From: Nonomuraea sp. SYSU D8015
GTDB lineage: Bacteria > Actinomycetota > Actinomycetes > Streptosporangiales > Streptosporangiaceae
Assembly: GCF_008065375.1 (NCBI RefSeq)
Contig: NZ_VJYI01000009.1
Span: 1-64,000, forward strand
Reading direction: 5' to 3'
Length of the DNA stretch: 64,000 nucleotides
Below, in pieces: positions 26,598 through 35,843 of the stretch. A program made the position numbers and the translations under genes. The notes under the pieces are model-generated. The model saw nothing but the letters and a program-made list of their open reading frames with translations. It did no database searches and was not told the origin of the DNA. Position 1 is the stretch's first letter; each line of letters starts with the position of its first letter.

Positions 26598-27575
26598 GTG
26601 GCAGTAACCCATGACGTCCCTCCCCAGCTCGACGAGCTGGTCACCACAGCCCACCGGATTCGGGAGGCCATCGAATCGGTGATCGAGGGCAAGAGCGATG
26701 CCGTCCGCCTCACGCTGACCGTCTTGCTCGCCGAGGGCCATCTCCTCATCGAGGACGTCCCGGGAGTAGGCAAGACCATGCTGGCCAAGGCGCTGGCTCG
26801 TTCCATCGATTGTCCCGTCCGCCGGGTGCAGTTCACCCCCGACCTGCTGCCGAGCGACATCACCGGCGTCAGCGCTTACAACCAGCAGACCCGGGAGTTC
26901 GAGTTCAAGCCCGGGCCCGTCTTCGCGAACATCGTCGTGGGCGACGAGATCAACCGCGCCTCCCCCAAAACGCAGTCCGCGCTGCTGGAATGCATGGAGG
27001 AGCACCAGGTCACGGTCGACGGTGTGACGTACCAGCTCGACGCGCCCTTCATGGTGATCGCCACTCAGAACCCCATCGAGATGGAGGGCACCTATCCCCT
27101 CCCCGAGGCCCAGCGCGACCGCTTCACCGCCAGGGTCGCCATGGGCTACCCCGAGCCGACGGCCGAGTTGGAGATGCTCGACGTGCACGGCAGCACCTCG
27201 CCGCTGGACAAGCTGGAGCCGGTGGCGACGACGGCGGAGGTGCGCGCGCTGATCGAGGCCGTGCGCGGCGTGTACGTCTCGCAGGCGGTCAAGAAATACG
27301 CCATCGACGTCGTCGTGGCCACCCGCCACTCCCCCGACCTGCGGCTGGGCGCCTCGCCCCGGTCCACGCTGCAGCTGGTCAGGGCGGCCAGGGCGCACGC
27401 GGCGCTGGCCGGACGCGACTACGTCATCCCCGACGACCTGCAGGACCTGGCCGTCCCCGTCCTGGCGCACCGGCTGCTGCCCAGCGTCGAGGCCCAGGGC
27501 CAGCGCCGCCTGCCCGAGCAGGTGGTGACGGATCTGATCAGGCGCGTGCCCGTGCCGGAGACGCGAGGCCGTTGA
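26598..27575 (+). CDS. MoxR-family AAA+ ATPase
   Basis: This AAA+ chaperone-like ATPase shows Walker A EDVPGVGKTML, Walker B VVGDEINRA, and sensor 1 IATQNPIEMEGTYPLPEAQ. The helical lid follows (SPDLRLGASPRS). MoxR proteins act with DUF58/VWA partners in protein maturation, often linked to the cell envelope. The GTG at 26598 is preferred because GGAGG lies four bases upstream and the conserved helix begins right after. An in-frame ATG at 26538 would add 20 unrelated residues. It heads a three-gene operon with DUF58 and transglutaminase genes. Confidence 0.92.
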   Translation: MAVTHDVPPQLDELVTTAHRIREAIESVIEGKSDAVRLTLTVLLAEGHLLIEDVPGVGKTMLAKALARSIDCPVRRVQFTPDLLPSDITGVSAYNQQTREFEFKPGPVFANIVVGDEINRASPKTQSALLECMEEHQVTVDGVTYQLDAPFMVIATQNPIEMEGTYPLPEAQRDRFTARVAMGYPEPTAELEMLDVHGSTSPLDKLEPVATTAEVRALIEAVRGVYVSQAVKKYAIDVVVATRHSPDLRLGASPRSTLQLVRAARAHAALAGRDYVIPDDLQDLAVPVLAHRLLPSVEAQGQRRLPEQVVTDLIRRVPVPETRGR

Positions 27576-27630
27576 TGGATCCGCAGCGTAGCGAGGGCAT
27601 CCGTCAACGACACGGGTTCAGTGAGACACA

Positions 27631-28896
27631 GTGAGGGCCGGACTCCGGGCGCTGACCAGCAGGGGCAGGTCGTTCCTCGCCTCCGGGATCGCGGCGCTGC
27701 TGATGGCCGTCTTCCTCGGCGAGAACGATCTGTTCAGGATCGGGGTGCTGGTGGCGGCGCTGCCGCTGCTGGCCGCACTGGTGGTGGCGCGGACCCGCTA
27801 CCGGCTGAGCTGCGCCAGGCGCCTCGACCCGCCGCGGGCGGAGGTGGGCGGCGAGGCCACCGTGACCCTGCGGCTGGAGAACGTCACCAGGCTGCCGACC
27901 GGCCTGCTGCTCATCGAGGACACCGTCCCGTACGCGCTGGGCGTCCGGCCCAGGTTCGTGCTCGACAGGGTCGAGCCGCGCGGCGTGCGGGAGATCGACT
28001 ACCGAGTGCGCTCCGACCTGCGCGGCCGCTACACCATCGGGCCGCTGTCCATCCGCATCGCCGACCCGTTCGGGCTGGTGGAGCTGACGCGCTCGTTCAC
28101 GATCAGCGACACGCTCGTGGTGACGCCGCACGTGGCGGCGCTGCCGCACGTACGGCTGTCGGGCGAGTGGACGGGCGGCGGCGACAGCCGTACCAGGAGC
28201 GTGGCGGCGGCGGGCGACGACGACGTGGCCCCGCGCGAATACCGGCAGGGCGACGACCTGCGGCGGGTGCACTGGCGCTCGACGGCCCGCCACGGCGAGC
28301 TGATGGTGCGCCGTGAGGAGCAGCAGTGGCAGAGCCGCGGCGCGCTCCTGCTCGACACCCGCAGGCACGCCCACCGCGGCGAGGGCCCGCGCTCGTCGTT
28401 CGAGGTGGCCGTCTCGGCCGCGGCCTCCATCGGCGTGCACCTCGCCCACGAGGGCCTCGGCCTGCGGCTGGTGACCGACCAGGGCGCCGAGCACCTGACG
28501 GACACCGGCCTGAGCTACTCGCTGCTCGACACCCTCGCCGTGGTGCGCCACAGCCCGGCCCGCTCTCTGGAGATGGGCGTGTCCGCCCTGCGCCAGGGTG
28601 GCGGCGACGGGCTCATCGTGGCCGTGCTCGGCTCGCTGGACGCGGAGGAGGCAAGGGAGCTGGCCAGGTTGCGGCACAGCGGCATCACCGGGGTCGCGGT
28701 CCTGCTCGACGTGAGCACGTGGGACGGCGGCGACCCTGCGGCGGAGGAGGACTACCAGGCGGCGCAGACGGTGCTGGCCGGGTACGGCTGGCGCATCGTG
28801 CGCCTGCCCGCCGGCACCTCGATCGCGTCGGTCTGGCAGGACGCCGCCGGACGCGGCGGCAGGTTCGTCCTCAACCCGGCGGGAGGTGCGGCATGA
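27631..28896 (+). CDS. DUF58 domain membrane protein
   Basis: The 421-residue protein begins with two hydrophobic helices (about 13-50), then an immunoglobulin-like beta region. The DUF58 signature follows, with REYRQGDDLRRVHWRSTAR leading into a VWA-like fold. DUF58 proteins are the usual partners of MoxR ATPases and TgpA-type transglutaminases. The GTG start has no clear ribosome-binding site and lies 55 bases after moxR. The stop overlaps the next ATG (ATGA), indicating coupling. Confidence 0.9.
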   Translation: MRAGLRALTSRGRSFLASGIAALLMAVFLGENDLFRIGVLVAALPLLAALVVARTRYRLSCARRLDPPRAEVGGEATVTLRLENVTRLPTGLLLIEDTVPYALGVRPRFVLDRVEPRGVREIDYRVRSDLRGRYTIGPLSIRIADPFGLVELTRSFTISDTLVVTPHVAALPHVRLSGEWTGGGDSRTRSVAAAGDDDVAPREYRQGDDLRRVHWRSTARHGELMVRREEQQWQSRGALLLDTRRHAHRGEGPRSSFEVAVSAAASIGVHLAHEGLGLRLVTDQGAEHLTDTGLSYSLLDTLAVVRHSPARSLEMGVSALRQGGGDGLIVAVLGSLDAEEARELARLRHSGITGVAVLLDVSTWDGGDPAAEEDYQAAQTVLAGYGWRIVRLPAGTSIASVWQDAAGRGGRFVLNPAGGAA

Positions 28897-31412
28897 GACT
28901 GACGATCGCCTCGGCAGCGGCGGCGTTCGCCGCCGCCGTGCTGCTCTACCCGCTCTTCGAGGGCGGAGTGTGGTTCTGGTCGTCCCTGGGCGCCGTGCTC
29001 GCCGTGGTGGCGGCCGGCCTGGTGAGCAGCCGCCTGTCGCTGCCCGCGTGGGCGGCGCCGCTGCTGGGTCTGGCGGCGACCTGGATCTATCTGACCGCGT
29101 CCTTCGCCGCCGAGGAGGCGTGGGGCGTGTTCGTGCCGACGAAGGGGTCGGTGGCGGAGCTGGGCCGGCTGCTCGGCGTCGGCTGGGCCGACATCCAGCG
29201 GTTCGCCGCCCCCGTGCCGACCACGGAGGGCATCACGCTGCTGACCGCGGGCGGCGTGGCGCTCATCGCGATCACCGTGGACCTCATGGCCGCGCGGCTG
29301 CGGCGGGCGGCGCTGGCCGGGCTGCCGCTGCTGGCGCTGGCCACGGTCCCCGCGACGATCCTGCCCGACCCGATCAGCTGGCCGGCGTTCATCGTGGCCG
29401 CGCTCGGCTTCGTCGGGCTGCTGATCGCCGACGGGCGGGAGCGGGTGGGCCACTGGGGCCGGGCGGTGCTGGTGCGCCGCAGCCGCGTCGCGGCCTCGCC
29501 GTCGGCCTCCCGCACGCGCACCGCCGCGGACACCAGCGGCCTGCGGCTGTCCGGCAAGCGCATCGGGTTCGCCGCGATCGCGCTGGCCGTGCTGGTGCCT
29601 GCCCTGCTGCCGACGATGGAGCCGGTGTCGTTCTTCCAGTTCGGCGTGGGCGGCAGGGGCACGGGCAAGGGCAACTCGATCAGCATCCCCAACCCGATCG
29701 CGGGTCTGAGAGGCCAGCTGGAGCTGCCCGAGCACCGGGTGGTCCTCACGTACACCAACAACGACGACCAGCCCCGCTACCTGCGGATCTACGCGCTGGA
29801 CACGTTCGACGGCCAGCAGTTCGGCATGACGCAGCCGAAGGGCGCCCCCGAGAACAGGACGGACCAGGGCCCGCTGCCGCCGCCGCCCGGTCTCAGCGGG
29901 AAGCCGAAGATCAACAACGTGGTGACCAACATTCAGGTCAGCGACGAGGTCTCGGATCTTCGGTTCCTGCCGCTGCCGTACCCGCCCTCGGAGATCGAGG
30001 TGGAGGGCGACTGGCGCGCCGACGCGGACTCGCTGATGGTCTTCTCCGTTCCCGACGAGGCGTCCGGCCTGGAGTACAGGGTGGCCTCCGGCGAACCGGC
30101 GCCGACCCCGGAGCTGCTGGAGTCGCTGGGCAATGCCCGGGGCGGGGTCAGCGAGCGGTACCTGTCGCTGCCCGAAAACCTGCCTCCGGAGGTCCACCAG
30201 CTGGCCCTGAGCGAGACCGCGAACGCCACGTCCGCCTACGAGCGGGCGGTGAAGCTGCAGGAGTTCTTCACCAAGACCGGCGGCTTCACCTACAGCCTGC
30301 GTACGCAGGGGCACAGCAGCTCCGCGCTGGCGGACTTCGTGCTGAACGTCCGGGCGGGCTACTGCGAGCAGTTCGCATCGGCCATGGCGGTGATGGCCAG
30401 GATGGTCGGCATCCCGTCGCGGGTGGCGATCGGCTACACCGGAGGCACCAAGATCGGCGACCGGTGGCAGGTCGCCACGAACGACTCCCACTCCTGGCCC
30501 GAACTGTACTTCGAGGGCGTGGGCTGGCTGCCGTTCGAGCCGACTCCCGCGGGAGCGTTCGGCCAGGGCAGCGCGCGCGTGCCGGACTACACGCAGCCCG
30601 CGCCCGATCCGACGGACGAGCCCACCACGCCGACGACGGGCCCCACCAGCTCGTCGGCCGATGAGCCCGTCGCCCCGTCGGACCGGCCGAACCCCAACCA
30701 GGTCGACCGCGAGGCCCAGCTCAACCAGGGCGGGCTGCCGGCGGACGAGTCGATGCCGCTGATCGCCAAGATCGGCATCGGCGCCGCCGCGCTGCTCCTC
30801 ATCCTGCTGATCCCCGCCGGCGTGCGGCTGATCACGAGGAACCGGCGGGTGCGCAGCCTGGGCTGGAAGGTGTCGCAACCGGCCGACGAGCTCACGGCCA
30901 GGATGGTGTCGGGCAAGGGCGCCACGGGCCGGCACCCGTCGGTCGCCGCGGCCTGGGCCGAGCTGGACGACATCCTGTACGACTACGGCATGGCCCGCCA
31001 GACCAGCGAGACCCCGCGGGCGCTCGCGCGACGGTTGACCCAGCAGTACGAGTTCGACTCCGCGGCCGCGGCGGCCATCTCCGCCATCGCCTCGGCCGTC
31101 GAGCGGGTGCTGTTCGCCAGGGATCCGGGCCGGATCGGGCCCATGAGGAAGGACCTGCGCACGGTGCGCCAGGCCCTGGCGGCCACGGTGTCACGCGGCA
31201 GGCGGCTGCGTGCGGTGCTGCTGCCCCCGTCGACGCTGCGGCGGCTGCTGGGGGTCGGCGAGCGCCTGCTCGACGGGTTCGACCTGCTGGAGACCATCCG
31301 CCTGCGGCGGACGGCCGCCTCCCGGGGCGCCTGCCCCGCACCGGCCGGAGCGCGGTGCGGCCGTCTCCCCGGTGAAGACGGCCGCACGGCTCTGGCGCTC
31401 CGCTCCCCATGA
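28893..31412 (+). CDS. TgpA-type transglutaminase-like membrane protein
   Basis: The 839-residue protein has five or six N-terminal membrane helices and an extracytoplasmic transglutaminase core. One further helix (LLLILLIPAGVRLI) and a cytoplasmic helical tail follow. The catalytic Cys491 is in RAGYCEQFASAMA and His533 in NDSHSWPELY. The third position reads WLPFEPTP, with Glu where many homologues have Asp, which is common in actinobacteria. The family probably modifies or cleaves envelope proteins, but substrates are unknown. The last 60 residues are Arg/Ala-rich and partly encoded by a long inverted repeat (31355-31387). Confidence 0.9.
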   Translation: MRLTIASAAAAFAAAVLLYPLFEGGVWFWSSLGAVLAVVAAGLVSSRLSLPAWAAPLLGLAATWIYLTASFAAEEAWGVFVPTKGSVAELGRLLGVGWADIQRFAAPVPTTEGITLLTAGGVALIAITVDLMAARLRRAALAGLPLLALATVPATILPDPISWPAFIVAALGFVGLLIADGRERVGHWGRAVLVRRSRVAASPSASRTRTAADTSGLRLSGKRIGFAAIALAVLVPALLPTMEPVSFFQFGVGGRGTGKGNSISIPNPIAGLRGQLELPEHRVVLTYTNNDDQPRYLRIYALDTFDGQQFGMTQPKGAPENRTDQGPLPPPPGLSGKPKINNVVTNIQVSDEVSDLRFLPLPYPPSEIEVEGDWRADADSLMVFSVPDEASGLEYRVASGEPAPTPELLESLGNARGGVSERYLSLPENLPPEVHQLALSETANATSAYERAVKLQEFFTKTGGFTYSLRTQGHSSSALADFVLNVRAGYCEQFASAMAVMARMVGIPSRVAIGYTGGTKIGDRWQVATNDSHSWPELYFEGVGWLPFEPTPAGAFGQGSARVPDYTQPAPDPTDEPTTPTTGPTSSSADEPVAPSDRPNPNQVDREAQLNQGGLPADESMPLIAKIGIGAAALLLILLIPAGVRLITRNRRVRSLGWKVSQPADELTARMVSGKGATGRHPSVAAAWAELDDILYDYGMARQTSETPRALARRLTQQYEFDSAAAAAISAIASAVERVLFARDPGRIGPMRKDLRTVRQALAATVSRGRRLRAVLLPPSTLRRLLGVGERLLDGFDLLETIRLRRTAASRGACPAPAGARCGRLPGEDGRTALALRSP

Positions 31413-31456
31413 GGCGTGCGGTTCCCACGCCCCCGGCACTCGCGATTTCAGCGGCC

Positions 31457-31497
31457 CGCGCTCCCCGGTGGCCTCAGTGCCGCCACCGGGGAGCGCG
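31457..31497 (+). terminator. Strong hairpin terminator of the MoxR operon
   Basis: A perfect 16-bp stem (CGCGCTCCCCGGTGGC at 31457-31472 against its complement at 31482-31497) encloses a 9-base loop. It begins 45 bases after the transglutaminase stop. It has no T-run, but stem length and position make it a convincing terminator. Confidence 0.85.
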
Positions 31498-31528
31498 CCT
31501 GCGGTATGTGAGTGCCGCCGGCCGGCGA

Positions 31529-31690
31529 GGCTCCGTGAGAGCCGCGAGCCGACCAAGCGCCGTGAGAGCCGCCACCGGCGAGACGCCGTGAGGACCACCG
31601 GCCGAGCCGACCGGTGAGACGCCGTGAGGACCGCCGGCCGGGCCGACCGAGACGCCGCGAGAGCCGCCAAGCCGGGCCGATCGGTGAGGC
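31529..31690. repeat. Degenerate 25-36-bp tandem repeats after the MoxR operon
   Basis: Units beginning GACGCCGTGAGGACC occur at 31582 and 31618 (36-bp spacing), with a diverged copy at 31651 (GACGCCGCGAGAGCC). Earlier relatives lie at 31529 (GGCTCCGTGAGAGCC) and 31557 (GCGCCGTGAGAGCC). Together they fill most of the 470-bp gene-free gap between 31413 and 31882. The rest of the gap beyond 31690 shows nothing notable. Confidence 0.8.
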
Positions 31691-31882
31691 GGGGGTTCGG
31701 TCCGTCCGAGGCTGCCCCGGCGTCGACCCTCCGGCATGCCGAAGCGACGCCCGCCGTTCGCTCATCGCGCCGGTCAGGCGTCGCGCTTGCACACGCCCGG
31801 CCCGGCGCCTGGCGGCCAGCCTACTATCCAGGCACGACCCCCGTCACGGCCCCGTCACCGGGCTATGTCCTGTGGGTCCGGC

Positions 31883-32290
31883 TCAGCGCTCGTCGTGGCG
31901 ACGGCGCCAGCGCTCCTCCATGCGCTCCATGAAGCTGCCCCGGTTGCCCCGGCGGGCCTGCTTGCCCGGCGGCACGCCCGTGCCGGGGGCCGGCGTCGAG
32001 TCGCCGAACCCGTTCATGCGTTTCCAGCTGGACAGGCCCCACAGACACGCGGCGAGCATGACCACGAAACCGCCGACGCCGAGAGGGATCAGAGCACTGC
32101 CACTCAACACGACGCCGACCATCATGACGACGACGCCGAGAGCAAAGCCGATGGAGGCCTTGATCAGGCGACGCTTGTAGTGGCGGCGCGGGTCACTGAT
32201 CCTTACGGTGTTGGCCCACTTCGGGTCCTCGGCGTAGAGGGCCTGCTCGATCTGGTCGAGCAAGCGCTGCTCGTGCTCAGAGAGCGGCAC
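31883..32290 (-). CDS. DUF3040 domain protein
   Basis: This 135-residue protein starts PLSEHEQRLLDQIEQALYAEDP, the hallmark of the actinobacterial DUF3040 family. Two membrane helices follow (about 45-90), then a basic Arg-rich C-terminus. The GTG at 32290 was chosen because GGGAGG lies five bases upstream and the motif then sits at the N-terminus. The frame to 32341 is not conserved. The function of the family is unknown. It lies downstream of dinB, as in many actinobacteria. Confidence 0.9.
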   Translation of the reverse strand: MPLSEHEQRLLDQIEQALYAEDPKWANTVRISDPRRHYKRRLIKASIGFALGVVVMMVGVVLSGSALIPLGVGGFVVMLAACLWGLSSWKRMNGFGDSTPAPGTGVPPGKQARRGNRGSFMERMEERWRRRHDER

Positions 32291-32518
32291 GGCGCCTCCC
32301 AAGGACGGCCCCAGGACGGGGAAGACGGCAACGGACGACACGGGGTGTCCGAACCTCGCGGTCGGTTATCCCCAGAATACGAGGCTGTAGACGTAGGCGA
32401 AAGCAAACGTCCAACGCAGACCAAACCGGAGGTGACGTCATGGCTCCATTGTGGCCCATCTCGCCCCCCTTCCCCCAAAATCGCGACACCGATGCATCAC
32501 CAAGTCCGGACATCGGCG

Positions 32519-33760
32519 TCATGTCTCTATTTCATCAAGCTTGCCACGTACAAGCGATGCTGGGAGCACCGCATCGGGACCGAATCTCCGGATCGCCTTG
32601 TCCATGGCCTGCTCGGCCTCGCGCCAGCCGGTCTCCCGCTCACCCAGGCTCAGTTGCCGTGTGGCCTCCTCGGCGGGCCGCAGGTTTTCCATCCTGACCC
32701 CCACCAGGCGCAACCGCACCCGTTCCAGCCCGGCGGCCTGGAACAGCTCGCAGGCAGTGGCGTAAATCACCTGGGCCACGTCGGTCGGCTCGCGGAGCGT
32801 GCGCGACCGGTTGATGGTGGTGAAATCGGCTCGGCGCAGCTTCACACTTACAGTTCTTCCCACGTGCCCGCCCTTACGCATCCGGGCGGCCACCCGCTCG
32901 GACAGGCGCAGCAGCTCTCGCTTGATCATCTCGGGGTCGTCGATGTCGGTGGCGAAGGTCTCCTCGTTGCCGATGCTCTTGTCCGGCGCGTGAGGGCTCA
33001 CGGACCGCTCGTCGCGCCCCCAGGCCAGCGCCGCCAGATGGCTCCCCGCGGCCTGCCCCAGCTCGCGGTGGAGCGTACTGAGGGGCACCCTGGCCAGGTC
33101 TCCGACGGTGCGTATGCCGAGGCGCACGAGGGACTGCTCGGTGCGCTCGCCGACGCCCCACAGGGCCGACACGGGCAGCGGATGGAGGAAGGCGACCACC
33201 TCGTCGGCGGGCACCACCAGCAGGCCGTCCGGCTTGCACTGCTTCGAGGCGAGTTTTGCCACGAATTTGCTGCTGGCCACGCCCACAGAGCACGTGATCC
33301 CGTAGCGGTCGAGGACCTGCTCCCTGATCATGGCGGCGACGACGGCGGGCGAGCCGAGCCGCCGCCGGGCGCCACCGACGTCGAGGAACGCCTCGTCGGA
33401 GGCGATCGGCTCGACCAGCGGGGTGATCGTGTGGAAGATCTCCATGACGCCCTTGGAGACCTCGGAGTATTTGCCGTGGCTGGGCGGGATGATCGTGGCC
33501 TGCGGGCACAGCCTGCGCGCCCGGCTCATCGGCATCGCGGAGTGCACGCCGAAGGCCCTGGCCTCGTATGTGGCGCTGAGCACGACGCCGCGCCCGGCGG
33601 GCGAGCCCACGATCACCGGCCGTCCGCGTAGCTCCGGGCGCTCGAGCAACTCGACGCTGGCGAAGAAGGCATCCATGTCGACGTGGAGGATCGGGCAGCC
33701 GCTGTCATCGACCCCGGTGCGCGGAGCGGGGCCGATGCCGGTGATCTGCTTACGAGACAC
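32519..33760 (-). CDS. dinB: DNA polymerase IV (Y-family)
   Basis: The 413-residue translesion polymerase has catalytic motifs HVDMDAFFASVE (Asp pair with Mg) and IASDEAFLDV. The thumb helix-hairpin-helix region has LWGVGERTEQSL and LGIRTVGDLA, and SIGNEETF opens the little-finger domain. No C-terminal beta-clamp peptide of the classic QLSLF form is at the very end, but RQLSLGE occurs about 45 residues earlier and may serve. The GTG start at 33760 is close to a LexA-like box and a TAGAAT -10 element, suggesting a nearly leaderless SOS-regulated transcript. Confidence 0.94.
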   Translation of the reverse strand: MSRKQITGIGPAPRTGVDDSGCPILHVDMDAFFASVELLERPELRGRPVIVGSPAGRGVVLSATYEARAFGVHSAMPMSRARRLCPQATIIPPSHGKYSEVSKGVMEIFHTITPLVEPIASDEAFLDVGGARRRLGSPAVVAAMIREQVLDRYGITCSVGVASSKFVAKLASKQCKPDGLLVVPADEVVAFLHPLPVSALWGVGERTEQSLVRLGIRTVGDLARVPLSTLHRELGQAAGSHLAALAWGRDERSVSPHAPDKSIGNEETFATDIDDPEMIKRELLRLSERVAARMRKGGHVGRTVSVKLRRADFTTINRSRTLREPTDVAQVIYATACELFQAAGLERVRLRLVGVRMENLRPAEEATRQLSLGERETGWREAEQAMDKAIRRFGPDAVLPASLVRGKLDEIET

Positions 33761-33773
33761 GCCTCAATTCTAT

Positions 33774-33789
33774 CCGAACATAAATTCGA
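33774..33789 (-). promoter_or_regulatory. LexA (SOS) box upstream of dinB
   Basis: The sequence CCGAAC-ATAA-ATTCGA matches the actinobacterial LexA operator TCGAAC-N4-GTTCGA at 10 of 12 positions. It ends 14 bases before the dinB start and overlaps the likely promoter (TAGAAT on the minus strand). Control by LexA is inferred. Confidence 0.7.
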
Positions 33790-33814
33790 TAACGAGGGGC
33801 GTGAACACCGATTG

Positions 33815-34567
33815 TCAGGCCCGGTGTCCGAGGACGTGCAGCTGCGTGGCGATGTCGCGGAGCACGGGATGGGTGGAGGCGGCCTGCTCCAGCGCCACGA
33901 GCGCGTCGGCCGCGCCCGGCTCTCCGTCGACCAGCCTGCTCGGCACCAGGTCGGCGAAGACCCGCACCCCGTGGATGGCGCCGACGGCGAACCCGGTCGT
34001 GGTCAGCAGCTCGACGAGCGTCTCGGCGGTGAAGCGCCGGGGGGTGGGGTCGCGGTCGCCCCAGCTGCCCTCCGGGTCGTCCAGCACGGCCCGCGCCTCG
34101 TCGAAGTGGCCCACGAGCGCCCGGTGGATGGCGCTGGCGACCGGGTTGGCGGCCAGCACGCTCACGGCACCGCCCCTGCGCAGCACGCCGGCGACCGCGG
34201 TCAGCGCGCTGATCGGGTCCTCGACGTACTCCAAAACGCTGTGGCACAGCACCAGGTCGGCGCTGTCGCGGTGGAGCAGCTCGCCCAGGTCGGCGACGTC
34301 GCCCTGCAGGGCGCTGACGCCCACACCCTTCTCCTTGGCCCGGCGCTCGAGCGCGGCCAGCGAGTCGGGGCTCGGGTCGACGACGGTGACGGTGTGGCCG
34401 CGCGCGGCCAGCGGCACCGCGAACCCGCCCGTGCCGCCCCCCGCGTCGACGATGTCGAGCGCCTCGCGGCCCGTGGCCGCCGTCCGCTCGGCCAGCACCG
34501 ATCGCAGCGCGTCCCAGACGACGGCGGTCCGCACCGCCGGGGTCCTCGTGACGCCTTCAGAACGCAA
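33815..34567 (-). CDS. SAM-dependent class I methyltransferase
   Basis: The 250-residue Rossmann-fold protein has the SAM loop DIVDAGGGTGGFAVPLA, the acidic ribose-binding strand VTVVDPSPDSL, and motif IV DLVLCHSVLEYVEDP. It belongs to the small-molecule/UbiE-like group. The substrate cannot be told from sequence. It is upstream of dinB on the same strand, 54 bases away, with the SOS box between them, so it is probably a separate unit. Confidence 0.88.
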   Translation of the reverse strand: MRSEGVTRTPAVRTAVVWDALRSVLAERTAATGREALDIVDAGGGTGGFAVPLAARGHTVTVVDPSPDSLAALERRAKEKGVGVSALQGDVADLGELLHRDSADLVLCHSVLEYVEDPISALTAVAGVLRRGGAVSVLAANPVASAIHRALVGHFDEARAVLDDPEGSWGDRDPTPRRFTAETLVELLTTTGFAVGAIHGVRVFADLVPSRLVDGEPGAADALVALEQAASTHPVLRDIATQLHVLGHRA

Positions 34568-35504
34568 CGTCGGCTCGCCTCCCTCTCCCCCGCGAACTGG
34601 GTCCTCGCGGTCGGTTCCTTCGCGGACGGGCCCAGCCTACGCCGTGCGCCCGCTCCCCGCTCCCCACCGGCCGCCACCCACCATCGAACCCCACGGACCC
34701 ACCACCCGCACACCCCGCCCACCGAGCGGCTGCCCGGCGAGGCGCCGACGCCTGGAGGCCACTGCCGAGACGCCTGTGGGCACCACTGCCCGCGGCCGAC
34801 GCCTGTGGGGCACCTGCCGCCGAGCCGACGCCTGGCCGCAGCCGCTTACGGGCACGTGGGCACCGCCGCCCCGCGGATGCCCTGCCGGCAGCCAAGCACG
34901 CACCGCCCCAGCAAGCGGTGCCGACGGTGCCGAGCGGCCACAGGCCTGCTACCCGCCGCTGAAAGCGCCGCCCGTGCGGCAGCCCGGGGGCTCGCAACCG
35001 TGCCCCGGGGGTGCGTCCGGGAGTGGTCCGGGGGCAACCAGGGCGGCCCACAGCGCTGTGCAAGGGACCGCGCCAAACAGCCCACGGCACCGAGCCCAGC
35101 GCCGCGCCAGACGGCCCACGGCACCGGCTGCAGCGCCGCTCCAGACCGCAGAGGGCGCTGGGCACGGGGGGCGAGTGTGTCGGACCACTGGACAGCAACC
35201 GCCGAGCCGGCGAGCCCGCCCTACCGACAGCCCGCCAGATGAGCCGCTCTACTAGACCGCCCGGGCCAGACGAGCCGCCCTACCCCGGACCGTCCGCCGG
35301 ACGAGCCCCCTCCAGACCGCCCGTAACACCTCCATGGCGCTGTGCCAGCCCACCTGAAGTCCCGCCGCGCGCCGCCATCGCCAGCAGCTTGGCATGGGGT
35401 GGGCCACTGCACCCCAGAGCCACCCGCCACAGACCCGAGTGAGGCGCCGACCCCGAGTCGCCGGGGAGCCGGCGGACACGTGGGCAGTCGGGGCAGTCGG
35501 GCGG
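34568..35504. repeat. 937-bp gene-free block of degenerate GC-rich repeats
   Basis: No protein-like frame is found here; the minus-strand frames are compositionally biased. Recognisable repeats include four CCGACGCCTG/GAGACGCCTG copies near 34738-34845. A 34-bp unit, CGCCARACRGCCCACGGCACCG, recurs at 35072 and 35106. CCGCCAGATGAGCC-like units recur near 35229-35320. Weak stems occur throughout. It could be decayed sequence or an expanded intergenic repeat field. Confidence 0.7.
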
Positions 35505-35843
35505 TCAGCCGTCGAAGGCGGCCACCAGCTTCTTCGGTGCCCGCAGGCGCCAGGCGTCCGTCAGGAGCTCGGTCATCTCCTCGGGGTCCACCGCACCGAG
35601 CCGCACGAGCACACAGGCGTACCCGTCGTAGTGCGGCGTGGTGAAGAACGTGGCGGGCTCGGCCGCGATGAGCCCGGCCTTCTCCTCCACGGTGGCCACC
35701 GGCACGACCAGCGCGTCGCCTTCTTCCCTGACCCTGGCGAACCACTTGCCGCGCACGTAGAAGGCGGGCGTGCCGTACATGGTCTTCTCACCGGTCTCGG
35801 GCAGCGCCAGCGCGATCCGGCGGACGTCGTCTTCCGTCACCAT
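35505..35843 (-). CDS. MmcQ/YjbR family protein
   Basis: The 112-residue protein has the YjbR double-wing fold signature: LALPETGEKTMYGTPAFYVRGKWFARV, then TPHYDGYACVLVRL, and a C-terminal DAWRLRAPKKLV. Members bind nucleic acid-like ligands but have no assigned reaction. The ATG at 35843 gives the family length. The upstream frame to 36197 is not conserved. The gap to nusB (35844-36078) shows no gene. Confidence 0.88.
   Translation of the reverse strand: MVTEDDVRRIALALPETGEKTMYGTPAFYVRGKWFARVREEGDALVVPVATVEEKAGLIAAEPATFFTTPHYDGYACVLVRLGAVDPEEMTELLTDAWRLRAPKKLVAAFDG

Noticed and set aside
26143..26607. A 154-codon plus-strand frame upstream of moxR.
   Set aside because: It covers the MraZ boxes and dcw promoter, has no domain resemblance, and overlaps the MoxR start in another frame.
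31355..31387. An 11-bp inverted repeat (GTGCGGCCGTC/GACGGCCGCAC) as a terminator of the transglutaminase gene.
   Set aside because: It lies inside the coding sequence before the stop codon, and a much stronger hairpin follows at 31457-31497.
34557..35198. Minus-strand frames in the 34.6-35.5 kb gap as possible small proteins.
   Set aside because: They translate the DNA repeats into Arg/Ala/Gly strings, have no plausible start signals, and none shows family motifs.
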